A stretch of DNA of 64,000 nucleotides, from NCBI RefSeq assembly GCF_002575655.3, contig NC_053037.3:249087135-249151134 (forward strand). The letters run 5' to 3'. The notes under the pieces were generated by a model. The model saw nothing but the letters and a program-made list of their open reading frames with translations, was not told where the DNA came from and did no database searches. A program made the position numbers and the translations under genes. Position 1 is the stretch's first letter. Each line of letters starts with the position of its first letter. The DNA comes from Aegilops tauschii subsp. strangulata. Lineage: Eukaryota > Streptophyta > Magnoliopsida > Poales > Poaceae. Below are positions 23,455 through 34,431 of this stretch, piece by piece.

Positions 23455-24598
23455 TTTGATGGAATGTTGTAACGAGACAACTTTGGGGGCAAGAGGACAC
23501 ATGAAACCAAAGTTGAAAGCTTCATAGCATCACAACACAATTTCATTATGCTGGAAAATTATGTGTACATAAAAACATATCCCAGAAGCTTAATAGCAAT
23601 GCCACAAATGATTCAAACTTCCTTTCGCCCACATGTGGGACATCCAGAATCCGGGTCCACGTGCCATGTACCGCTGGCGAGATTCACCCCGCTCGTTGCG
23701 CCACAGTAATAATAACTAATGAGCAGTCAAATCACAAAGTCCCACCTTTCCCGCAGTACTAGTAAAAGTTACTTGGGCGAAGCAACCATCATTTCACTCT
23801 TTGTTGAATGCCCTTGTACTGCTCGGACGAAGCAACCATATGTACAAGCGAATATTGGACGATAGCCACACAACATCAAGTGTATGGGTTTATGGGGCTC
23901 AATTCAAAAATTGAAACCAACCAAGGAAGTACTAGATGGTGAGCGTGTAGAGAAAGTACAATAGGAATGACGTAGGCGGGCTGTAAGAATATAAATATTG
24001 TAGTACTAGTTACCAAAATTTCCGTTTTTCCATTTTATAAGTCACATTTTTATTAATTCCAATGACATGTTCAGATTTGAAGGTGCATTAAATCTCTGCT
24101 TGCAAGAATGAAGATAAAACTCACCAATGTACATGTAAAGCTTCTTGGCCCGCTCATGTGGGTGTGCGGCCGCGGGCGACGATGAACTCAGCGCGGCGGG
24201 ACGCCATCGCTTCCTTAGCAGTGTGCTCTCGGGCGGCGTGGCTAGACAACCGTACAGTGCGATGGTTTTTTTAGACAAAAACATAGGAAATTTGGATTCG
24301 CCTACAATCTGGTGATTTACTATCACACACGCTTCATTTCCATCGCCTTTGGAAACTGTGTGCGCACCCAACTGGGTTGTGTTGTAATTGGCCGAAACCT
24401 CAGGCACGCAGATCACGTGTGTGCGTCGTAGGATGCACCACGATCGAACGGCAATCCACGTCCCTCTCATCACACCCGTGTAGCTGTAGCTGGGTTTTGA
24501 TGTACGCATTTGGGCTAATAAATGTCTATAGAATGCACATAATGAGCTCGAAAAAGTGCCAAATTTGAAGAAGTTACTTCCTCCATCGAGGTGCATAA
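23455..24598. other. Unassigned region with DNA-transposon-like words
   Basis: A 201-codon ORF runs 24647-24042 on the minus strand, but it has no recognisable domain. Short words such as actatcacacacgcttc and ggaaactgtgtgcgcac (24316-24370) resemble the subterminal repeats of CACTA elements, so a decayed relic is possible. No boundary could be set. Confidence 0.35.
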
Positions 24599-24928
24599 GG
24601 GCATCCACAATGCTTGGAGGCGGGCTTGCCTCCAAGCTGGAACCCACGTCAAGCCTCTAAGCTAATTGCAAAACTGCCGTAGTGTATAGCAAATGGCTTC
24701 AAGCCTCTAAGGTGGACCCATGTTTAATAAACAACTATTTCCCTAGCCAGATCCTTCACATCTGCTTTGCATGGCGAAAACTATTTCCTCCAATGACAAG
24801 TAGGCCAATCAAATTATGCTATTCAAACCAAAATATTGTAGGCAACCTCTATACTAAGCGTCGATGCTAAGATTTTTTTTGCTTATTAGAGGCTCACGCA
24901 TGCAATGTATAGCGCCAACCTCTAAGTG
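24599..24928. mobile_element. MITE fragment, right end lost at the Copia-2 insertion
   Basis: The left end gggcatccacaatgcttgg follows taa. The expected right terminus, its reverse complement, would follow cctctaag, but the sequence there (24921-24928) runs straight into the Copia-2 LTR at 24929. The TAA target hints at a PIF/Harbinger (Tourist) MITE. The missing end is not found at the far side of Copia-2, consistent with the truncation there. Confidence 0.45.
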
Positions 24929-26026
24929 TTGGGGAACATTGCATGGAAAACAAAAAATATTCTACGCAGACGCAAGATCTATCCATGGAGATGCATAGCA
25001 ACGAGAGGGGAGAGTATGTCTACGTACCCTTGTAGACCGTAAAGCAGAAGCTTTTATTAACGCGGTTTATGTAGTCGAACTTCTTCGCGATCCAACCGAT
25101 CAAGTACCGAACGTACGGCACCTCCGAGTTCAGCACATGTTCAGCTCGATGTCGTCCTCGCCTTCTTGATCCAGCAAGACGGGCGAAGTAGTAGAAGATT
25201 TCCGGCAGCACGACGGCATGGTGACGATGATGGTGAACTCGTTCTCGGAGAGCTTCGCCGGGCACTACAGAAAACTAGGCGGAGGACTAAACTGTGGAGA
25301 GCGGCGCCGCACATGGCTAAGAGATTGTCATGGTTTGTGTGGCGCCCCTCCCTCTCATATATATAGGTTGGGGAGGGGAGGCAGCCTTGGGTGCACCCCA
25401 AGGTGGTCGGCCGGCCCCCTTGGGCGCCTGGCCCTTGGGGCCCCCCTTCCTTGTTTGGCGCAGGGAGAAGTCACGAGGGGGTGCTGTCCCCCTTTATTTT
25501 CTCCCATGAGAAGGGGAAGGCCGGAGGGGCTAGCCCTCCACCCGTTCCTTCTCTAGGGCCGGCGGCCATGGAGAGGGCGCACAAGCCCCCTTGTGGTCTG
25601 GTGTCTGCCGCCCCTTGGCCCATTAGGCCCATAGACCTCCCGAGGCCTCCCGAAACCCCTTCCGGTGATCCGATGACTACCTAATACACTCCAAAACCTT
25701 TCTGGTGTCCAAATAACATCGTCCTATATATCAATCTTTACCTCCAGACCATTCCGGAGCTCCACGTCATGTCCGTGATCTCATCCGGGACTCCAAACAA
25801 CATTCGTTCACCAAATCACATAACTCATATAATACTATATCGTCAATGGACGTTAAGCGTGCGGACCCTACGGGTTGAGAACTATGTAGACATGACCGAG
25901 ACACCTCTTCGGTCAATAACCAATAGTGGAACCTGGATGCTCATATTGGATCCTACATATTCTACGAAGATCTTTATCGGTCGAACCTTATGACAACATA
26001 CGTAATTCCCTTTGTCTGTCGGTATG
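24929..26026 (-). repeat. Copia-2 3' LTR, part 1
   Basis: First 1098 bp (plus-strand order) of the left LTR. A minus-strand TATA (tatatatat) lies near 25357-25366. The copy of GTATG at 26022-26026 is duplicated at 33751-33755 by the CRM-A insertion. Confidence 0.92.
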
Positions 26027-26933
26027 TGATGAGGACATCAATACCATTGTTACACCCACAACCCCTGCTACTATACATACTGGACCGATTACTAGAGCTC
26101 ACGCACGCCAATTAAATTACCAGGTACTTTTGTTTCTTGGTAATGATTCTACTGTTCATGAGAATATGATGCTGCCTAAATTTGATACATTTGTTTTGCT
26201 TACAAATGAAGGGCCTAGCTTGGAGAAGGATGAACATTGGAGCAAGAACAAGCATGGAGTTCATGGCATGCGCAAGGGAGACAAGAACAGAGTTTCAAGT
26301 GATAATTTCAGGACTTTGAAGCCACCATAATGAGTGCATGAAGCCTTGGACGAAATATACAAGATGCCAATTCATAATTTTCGTCCAGAGGCTATTCTAG
26401 GTGCTGCGTCACCTTATTTTTGGGCCAGGCCCATGTAATTTCGAAATACTTCAATATAGGCTGTTTTTAGAGTCCGTATATGAGGGGAAACAAGAGTTAG
26501 GGTGGGTTTCGGACCCCTCCTCCAAGGGCCACGAAATTCCCCCCCTCTTCCTCCATATATACAGCCCCTAGGACATTGTTTAGACTTTGGGTTTTGTTTA
26601 GATTAAAAGTCCGCCATAGCTGCAACTTCGCGTACTTCGTTTGTGTTCAACGACCAGACAAAGGCGTCACAGAACCCCACCTTCATTAATAAAGCTTTCC
26701 TCTTTTATTCGCAATATCCAGATTGCAATCTCAGTTTCTTGCTTGTTCTTCGTTTGCTCGGAGGAAATAGACCCTCGTGGTCAGGTTGATCGTGCTCCGG
26801 CGTGGTCAATAACCCCTCGGAAGTTGGTTTAGCGATTGCTAAGGCGCGACATCGTAGTCGGATCGTCAAAGTCGACTCCCACAGAAAACGATTGCTATCT
26901 CATTGAAACATCGGGACACCTTTGCCTCTATCA
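26027..26933 (+). repeat. CRM-A 5' LTR
   Basis: 907 bp. TATATA near 26566. Relative to the 3' copy it lacks a short stretch near 26850 (cgtcttcgcacgttc region) and shows several substitutions in its first 160 bp. Confidence 0.93.
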
Positions 26934-26935
26934 AG

Positions 26936-26945
26936 TGGTATCAGA
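26936..26945 (+). promoter_or_regulatory. CRM-A primer-binding site
   Basis: TGGTATCAGA two bases after the 5' LTR, complementary to the 3' end of initiator tRNA-Met. Confidence 0.9.
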
Positions 26946-28077
26946 TTTCCAGGTTGCTCGGTGAGATTTTACAGTTTTTCATAGTTTAGATCGAGTTTGT
27001 TCTTCATACCTATAGTCAACGAAAAAGCCAAAAAAATTTAGGGTTAGTTCATCCTATCCGAACCAATCTGAGCCTTTGCATAATCTTTTCTGTATTTGCT
27101 TTGTTGAATTTGCGGTTGCATCGTCGTGTCAAGTTGCTGGTCTTAGCGTCTAGTCCTTTAGAGTTTCGAGTTCTGTTCACAGGTTGTCACGTTGCCGCTG
27201 CCATATATCACCACCGCATCATCATCATCGCTGCTGCCATATACCACCACCGCACCAACTTCATTACCGCTGCCATATACCACCGCCACATCTTCACTGC
27301 CAATCCGAGTCCATATACGCCACCACATATCCGCCGCCATCACGCTAGTCCGAGTTCCACCAAATTCATCTCCGCCACTAGTCTGAGTTCCACCAGATTC
27401 ATCTCCGCTACCAGTCCTATTCCGAGTCTAGTATTTTGTTACTCTGTTTTGGATTTCCAGATCATGCCATACTCCGAGTCGTGACAGAGAAGGACTCCCA
27501 AACTTCCGTGTTACCCGCAGTAGAAAATAGTTCCAGTTTTAAAAAAAAAACTAAGTCTGGAAAATTCTGGCTAGGCAGTTTTAGGCCATTTGTAGACTTT
27601 TTTGAAAAAAAATTGTTGCGGAGAAAAAAAGAGAGGAAAAAAGTGCAAAAAAAGGAAAAAAAAGAGAAAAAAAATTCAGAGTGTGCTCCTCCCTTGTTTA
27701 CGTGCAGCGTCGTGATTTTGTTAGTGTTCTAGGCTCGCGTCTCTAGCACAGTCTAGCCTAGGACCAGCACAGTACCGTCGTTGAGCGTTTATTCAACTTT
27801 GCATCTCTGAATTGATTATTGCTGACCCTTTTTGCTACCATATTATAAGCCTTCCCAGCTCCACATACATCTACATCGTGCGTTTGACTCTCCCTAGTAA
27901 TCGCTCTATCCAAGCTTTGAGAGTTTTGACTACATCGGTTGCCGATCACCGCCTGGTGCTGGGTAAGAACTGGTAAGAATTTGAGATTTGCTTGACGGAT
28001 TTGTGACACCCACCCCCACCACCACTTGTTAGTAGTCTATAGGATCATATTCTTGTGTGTTTCTATTACTGCTAACC
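26946..28077 (+). other. CRM-A leader with ccatataccaccaccgc minisatellite
   Basis: Untranslated leader. 27190-27420 contains degenerate short repeats of ccatataccaccaccgc, then A-rich homopolymer blocks near 27540 and 27600-27680. The corresponding CRM-B leader has a different repeat number (51890-52035). The ORFs here are repeat artefacts. Confidence 0.75.
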
Positions 28078-28084
28078 ATGCTAG
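27973..28084 (+). other. Putative 112-bp intron in CRM-A overlapping the gag start
   Basis: The interval starts GTAAGAAT and ends CATGCTAG, followed by G, with a TGCTAAC branch-point-like word at 28070-28076 and a T-rich stretch before it. CRM-B lacks exactly this interval: its sequence runs gtaagaactg directly into gatcacaagc at 52690/52691. The boundaries obey GT-AG. The interval contains the ATG (28078) that opens the CRM-A gag frame. Confidence 0.7.
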
Positions 28085-31000
28085 GATCACAAGCCGACGA
28101 GATTGACTGGGAGAACTTAACGAACAAGGAGCTTCATGATAAGTTTCAGCAAATGATGACTGAACAGGTGCAAGATGTGCTGAACAATTTTGAAGAGGCC
28201 ATGGAGAAGATCACTAGCCTTGAGAAGACGTTCGAAACAAAGCTCGATAACAGATTTAATGAACTGCTTGCGCGTCTTCCACCACCGGCTGCACCTGCCG
28301 CACCTCTGCAGCAACAACAACAACAACGACTACCTCCACGTCGGGAAACAGCCCTCCGCCGAGCGAGCCGTGTCCCTCTTCAGCCTGGCCAAACTGCTGG
28401 TGCTGCTGTTGATACTTCTGTGGCTCCTGCTGCTGATGTGGAGGAGGATGATTATGCGGGAGATTACGAGGATGAGGTTGATCAAAATCAAAACTACGTG
28501 CAACCACCAGCACCACAATCACCAGGTCGTCCACATGCAAATAATGGCAATGTTAGGGCTCCCCCTCAGGTACGAGATCATGACCATCTCCCTAAACTGA
28601 AATTGAATATTCCACCATTTGAGGGTAGATATGTTCCTGATATATATCTTACTTGGGAGTTAGAAACTGAACAACGATTTACATGTTTACAATATCCTGA
28701 GGAGAGACATGTTCCTGCTGCTGTTTGTGCTTTCACTAGCTTTGCATGTGTTTGGTGGTCTGAACATTGTAGATTATATCCTGTTCCAGCTACTTGGGCT
28801 GCTTTGAAAACTACTATGCGTACTCGTTGGGTTCCACCATATTATCAACGTGAATTACTTCAAAAATTGCAGCGCTTAAGACAAGGAAAAAATTTCTGTA
28901 GAAGAATATTATCAGGAATTACAAACTAGCTTGATTAGATGTGGTATTGTTGAGGAGAATGAAGCTATGCTTGCACGTTTTATGGGTGGATTAAATAGAG
29001 AGATTCAGACCATTCTAGAGTATAAGGATTATAATAATATCACTCGTTTATTCCATCTTGCTTGTAAAGCTGAACGTGAAGTGCAGGATCGACATGCATT
29101 GGCGCGAACTAACTTTTCTGCAGGTCGACCTTCATCATGGACACCACGTGCATCATCTACTTCCACTGCACCATCACCTCCTTCAGGTGCCACCTCCAAC
29201 CGTGATACAAGAAAGCCTGCATAGAGCTCTTCTTCTTCCATGGCGTCAACAGGGCACACAAGTGATATTATTTGTCGTCGTTGTAAGGGAAGAGGACATT
29301 TTGCGAGAGAATGCAAATCTCAGCGTGTGATGATTGCTACTGAGGATGGTGGGTATGAGTCCGCTAGTGACTATGATGAGGAGACTTTGGCTCTTATTAC
29401 ACATGAAGAACACGGTGCAGATGATTCTGATCATGAGACGCAATACATGGCTGCTGAAGATGCTGACAGGTATGAATGTTTAGTTGCTCAGCGTGTTTTG
29501 AGTGTGCAGGTCACACAAGCAGAGCAAAATCAGAGGCATAATTTGTTCCATACAAAGGGAGTTGTGAAGGAACGTTCTGTTCGCGTCATCATAGATGGAG
29601 GGAGCTGTAACAACTTGGCTAGCATGGAGATGGTGGAGAAGCTATCTCTCACCACAAGACCACATCCACATCCTTACTACATCCAATGGTTCAACAATAG
29701 CGGCAAGCTTAAGGTAACACGTACTGTTTGGGTGCATTTTAGTATCTCTACATATGCTGATTATGTTGATTGTGATGTGGTACCTATGCAAGCATGTTCC
29801 TTATTACTTGGTAGACCATGGCAATTTGATAAAAATTCTGTACACCATGGTAGAAACAATCAGTATACTCCTGTTCATAAGGATACAAATATTACTTTGC
29901 TTCCTATGACTCCTGATTCCATTTTGAAAGATGATATTCATAGAGCTAATAAAGCAAAACAGGAGAAAAATAAGAGTGAAAATCAGATTGTGGCAAAAGA
30001 ATTTGAGCAACAAATGAAGCCTAATAATAAACCATCTAGTGTTGCTTCTGAAATTAAATTGAGAAGTGCATGTTTACTTGCCACCAAATCTATATTGATG
30101 AGCTAGTTTTTAGAAAATCTGTTTGCTATGCTTTTGTGTGCAAAGAGGCATTATTTTCATTCGAGGATGTGCCTTCCTCTTTGCCCCCTGCAGTCACTAA
30201 CATTTTGCAGGAGTTCGCTGACGTCTTCCCACAAGACGTGCCACTGGGATTACCACCTATTCGAGGGATTGCGCATCAAATTGACTTAATTCCCGGTGCA
30301 TCGCTACCCAACCGTGCACCATACCGTACCAATCCAGAGGAGACGAAGGAGATTATGCGTCAAGTATAGGAGCTGCTCGACAAAGGTTATATTCACGAAT
30401 CCCTTAGTCCTTGTGCTGTTCCTATTATTCTAGTGCTGAAAAAGGATGGTACGTCGCGTATGTGTGTTGATTGTAGAGGCATTAATAAGATTACTATTCG
30501 TTATCATCATCCTATTCCTAGGCTAGATGATATGCTTGATGAATTGAGTGGCTCTACAATATTCTCCAAAGTTGATTTGCGTAGTGGATACCATCAAATT
30601 CGTATGAAATTGGGAGATGAATGGAAAAGAGCTTTTAAAACTAAGTTTGGTTTATATGAGTGGTTAGTCATGCCTTTTGGGTTAACTAATGCACCTGGTA
30701 CTTTCATGAGACTATTGAACGAAGTTTTACGTGCTTTCATTGGACGATTTGTGGTAGTCTATTTTGATGATATACTGATTTATAGCAAATCTTTGGAAGA
30801 ACATTTGGAACATTTACGTGCTGTTTTTATTGCTCTACGTGATGCACGTTTGTTTGGTAACCTTGGGAAGTGCACCTTTTGCACCGACCAAGTATCTTTT
30901 CTTGGCTATGTTGTTACTCCACAGGGAATTGAAGTTGATAAAGCCAAGATTGAAGCTATTGAGAGTTGGCCGCAGCCCAAAACAGCCACACAAGTGAGGA

Positions 31001-33133
31001 GTTTTCTTGGACTCGCTGGTTTCTATGGGCGTTTTGTGCGAGATTTTAGCACCATTGCTGCACCTCTCAAAGAGATTACAAAGAAGGATGTGCCTTTTAT
31101 TTGGGGTACCGCACAGGAAGAAGCCTTCACGATATTGAAAGATAAGTTGACACATGCTCCTTTACTCAAACTTCCTGATTTTAATAAGACTTTTGAGCTT
31201 GAATGTGATGCTAGTGGAATTGGATTAGGAGGTGTGTTATTACAAGATGGCAAACATGTTGCATACTTTTCTGAAAAATTGAGTGGGCCTAGTCTGAACT
31301 ATTCTAATTATGATAAAGAATTATATGCTCTTGTTCGGACCTTAGAAACATGGCAACATTATTTATGGTCCAAAGAATTTGTTATACATTCTGATCATGA
31401 ATCTTTGAAACACATTAAAAGTCAAGCTAAACTGAACCGTAGACATGCTAAATGGGTTGAATTCATTGAGACTTTCCCTTATGTCATTAAACACAAGAAG
31501 GTAAGGAAAATGTTATTGCTGATGCATTGTCTCGTCGTTATACTATGCTTTCACAACTTGACTTTAAAATGTTTGGTTTGGAGACCATCAAAGATCAATA
31601 TGTGCATGATGCTGAATTTAAAGATGTATTGCAGAATTGTAAAGAAGGTAGAACATGGAACAAGTTCGTCGTTAACGATGGATTTGTGTTTCATGCTAAC
31701 AAGCTATGCATTCCAGCTAGCTCCGTTCATCTTTCGTTGTTGCAGGAGGCGCATGGAGGAGGACTAATGGGACACTTTGGCGTGAAGAAGACGGAAGATA
31801 TACTTGCTACACATTTCTTTTGGCCAAAGATGAGACGGGATGTTGAGCGTTTTGTTGCTCGCTGCACTACATGTCAAAAAGCTAAGTCACGACTCAATCC
31901 TGATGGTTTATATATGCCTTTGCCTATACCTAGTGTTCTTTGGGAGGATATATCTATGGACTTTGTTTCAGGTTTACCTCGAACAAAGAAGGGGAGGGAT
32001 AGCATATTTGTTGTCATGGATAGGTTCTCGAAAATGGCACACTTTATACCATGTCATAAAAGCGATGATGCTGTTAATGTTGCTGATTTGTTCTTTCGTG
32101 AAATTATTCGCTTTCATGGTGTGCCAAATACTATTGTTTCAGATCGTGATACTAAATTTCTTAGCCACTTTTGGTGATGTTTATGGGCTAAGTTGGGGAC
32201 TAAACTGCTTTTTAGTACTACTTGTCACCCCCAAACTGATGGTCAAACTGAAGTAGTCAATAGAACATTGTCTACTATGCTTAGGGCTGTTTTGAAGAAT
32301 AATAAGAAAATGTGGGAAGAATGCTAGCCTCGTATTGACTTTGCTTATAATCGTTCGTTGCATTCTATTACTAAGATGTGCCCTTTTGAAATTGTGTATG
32401 GTTTCCTACCTCGTGCACCCATTCATTTGTTGCCTCTTCCATCTTCGGAGAAGGTTAATTTTGATGCTAAACAACGTGCTGAATTGATCTTAAAAATGTA
32501 TGAGTTAACTAAGGAAAACATTGAGCGTATGAATGCTAAATATAAACTTGCTGGAGATAAGGGTAGAAAACATGTTGTCTTTGAACCTGGAGATCTTGTT
32601 TGGTTACATTTGCGTAAGGATAGGTTTCCTAATTTGCACAAATCAAAGCGAATGCCATGTGCTGATGGTCCTTTTAAGGTGTTCGAGAAAATAAATGATA
32701 ATGCATATAAACTTGAGTTGCCTGCAGATTTTGGGGTTAGTCCCACTTTTAACATTGCAGATTTGAAGCCTTATTTGGGTGAGGAAAATGAGCTTCCGTT
32801 GAGGACGACTTCATTTCAAGAAGGGGGGATGATGAGGACATCAATACCATTGTTACACCCACAACCCCTGCTACTATACATACTGGACCAATTACTAGAG
32901 CTCGCGCCCGCCAATTAAATTACCGGGTACTTTCGTTTCTTGGTAATGATTCTAATGTTCATGAGAATATGATGCTGCCTAAATTGGATACATTTGTTTT
33001 GCTTACAAATGAAGGGCCTAGCTTGGAGAAGGATGAACATTGGAGCAAGAACAAGCATGGAGTTGATGGCATGCACAAGGGAGACAAAAACAGAGTTTCA
33101 AGTGATGATTTCAGGACTTTGAAGCCACCATAA
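28078..33133 (+). pseudogene. CRM-A gag-pol, broken
   Basis: Gag from ATG 28078 has an acidic middle, a capsid-like region (VWWSEHCRLYPVPATWAAL) and a zinc knuckle CRRCKGRGHFAREC near 29277. Pol follows: protease IIDGGSCNN, RT with [10 protein letters not shown] near 30760, RNase [12 protein letters not shown], an integrase zinc finger (near 31740-31880) and core, and a C-terminal block reaching into the LTR. Compared with CRM-B the lesions are: one extra base near 28891, a 42-bp in-frame loss and TAG at 29222, one base lost near 30090, TAG 30367, one base lost near 31500, TGA 32175, TAG 32325, and a one-base loss at the polypurine tract. The end at TAA 33131-33133 is by analogy with CRM-B. 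Confidence 0.9.
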
Positions 33134-33750
33134 TGAGTGCATGAAGCCTTGGACAAAATATACAAGATGCCACTTCATAATTTTCGTCTAGAGGCTATTC
33201 TAGGTGTTGCGTCTCCTTATTTTTGGGCCAGGCCCATGTAATTTCGAAATACTTCAATATAGGCTGTTTTTAGAGTCCGTGTGTGTGGGGAAACAAGAGT
33301 TAGGGTGGGTTTCGGACCCCTCCTCCAAGGGCCACGAAATCCCCCCCCCCCTCTTCCTCCATATATACAGCCCCTAGGGCATCGTTTAGACTTTGGGTTT
33401 TGTTTAGATTAAAAGTTCGCCATAGCTGCAACTTCGCGTACTTCGTTTGTGTTCAACGACCAGACAAAGGCGTCACAGAACCCCACCTTCATTAATAAAG
33501 CTTTCCTCTTTTATTCGCAATATCCAGATTGCAATCTCAGTTTCTTGCTTGTTCTTTGTTTGCTCGCATGAAATAGACCCTCGTGGTCAGGTTGATCGTG
33601 CTCCGGCGTGGTCAATAACCCCTCGGAAGTTGGTGTAGAGATTGCCAAGGCGCGACGTCTTCGCACGTTCATAGTCGGATCGTCAAAGTCGACTCCCACA
33701 GAAAACGATTGCTATCTCATCGAAACATTGGGACACCTTTGCCTCTATCA
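32830..33750 (+). repeat. CRM-A 3' LTR
   Basis: 921 bp, TGATGAGG...CTATCA, following the purine run at 32818-32829. Its first ~300 bp correspond to the C-terminal coding extension of pol ([11 protein letters not shown] region in CRM-B). Confidence 0.93.
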
Positions 33751-34398
33751 GTATGTTACTTGCTCGAGATTCGATCGTCGGTATCTTCATACCTAGTTCA
33801 ATCTCGTTACCGGCAAGTCTCTTTACTCATTCCGTAATACATCATCTTGTAACTAACTCCTTAGTCACTTTGCTTCCAAGCTTCTTGTGATGTGTATTAC
33901 CGAGAGGGCCCAAAGATACCTCTCAGATACACGGAGTGACAAATCCTAATCTCGATCCATGCCAACTCAAAAGACACCTTCGGAGATACCTGTAGAGCAT
34001 CTTTATGATCACCTAGTTACGTTGTGACATTTTATAGCACACAAGGTATTCCTCCGGTATCCGGGAGTTGCATGATCTCATAGTCGAAGGAATATGTATT
34101 TGACATTAAGAAAGCAATAGCAATAAACTGAACGATCATGTGCTAAGCTAACGGATGGGTCTTGTCCATCACATCATTATCAAGTGACAACACATGTCTA
34201 TGGTTAGGAAACCTTAACCATCTTTGATAAACGAGCTAGTCTAGTAGAGGCTTTACTAGGGACGCGATATTTGTTTATGTATCCACACATGTATCTAAGT
34301 TTCCAATCAATACAATTCTAGCATGAATGATAAACCTTTATCATGAATAAGGAAATATAATAACAACTTATTATTGCCTCTAGGGCATATTTCCATCA
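33751..34398 (-). repeat. Copia-2 3' LTR, part 2
   Basis: Resumes with the duplicated GTATG and runs to tttccatca at 34398, immediately followed by gtctcccacttgtac, the reverse-complement polypurine tract of Copia-2. Confidence 0.92.
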
Positions 34399-34431
34399 GT
34401 CTCCCACTTGTACTAGAGTCAATAATCTAGA

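Larger units (their letters stand above)
26027..33750 (+). mobile_element. CRM-A: Ty3/gypsy CRM-lineage (Cereba/CRW-like) retrotransposon
   Basis: An element of 7724 bp with perfect TSD GTATG (26022-26026, 33751-33755), inserted in the 3' LTR of Copia-2. The LTRs run TGATGAGGACATC...CTCTATCA. PBS TGGTATCAGA at 26936-26945, polypurine tract aagaagggggga just before 32830. The interior encodes gag, protease, RT, RNase H and integrase in gypsy order, with the C-terminal coding region continuing into the 3' LTR, a CRM-lineage trait. It carries at least eight coding lesions and diverged LTRs (907 and 921 bp), so it is the older of the two CRM copies. Confidence 0.92.

Noticed and set aside
24042..24647. 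201-codon minus-strand ORF as a gene
   Set aside because: No recognisable domain, homopolymers and CACTA-like words inside; more likely decayed repeat DNA.
28256..28540. Minus-strand ORF in CRM gag
   Set aside because: Antisense shadow of the Gln/Ala/Asp-rich gag segment; an equivalent occurs in CRM-B at 52918-53217.
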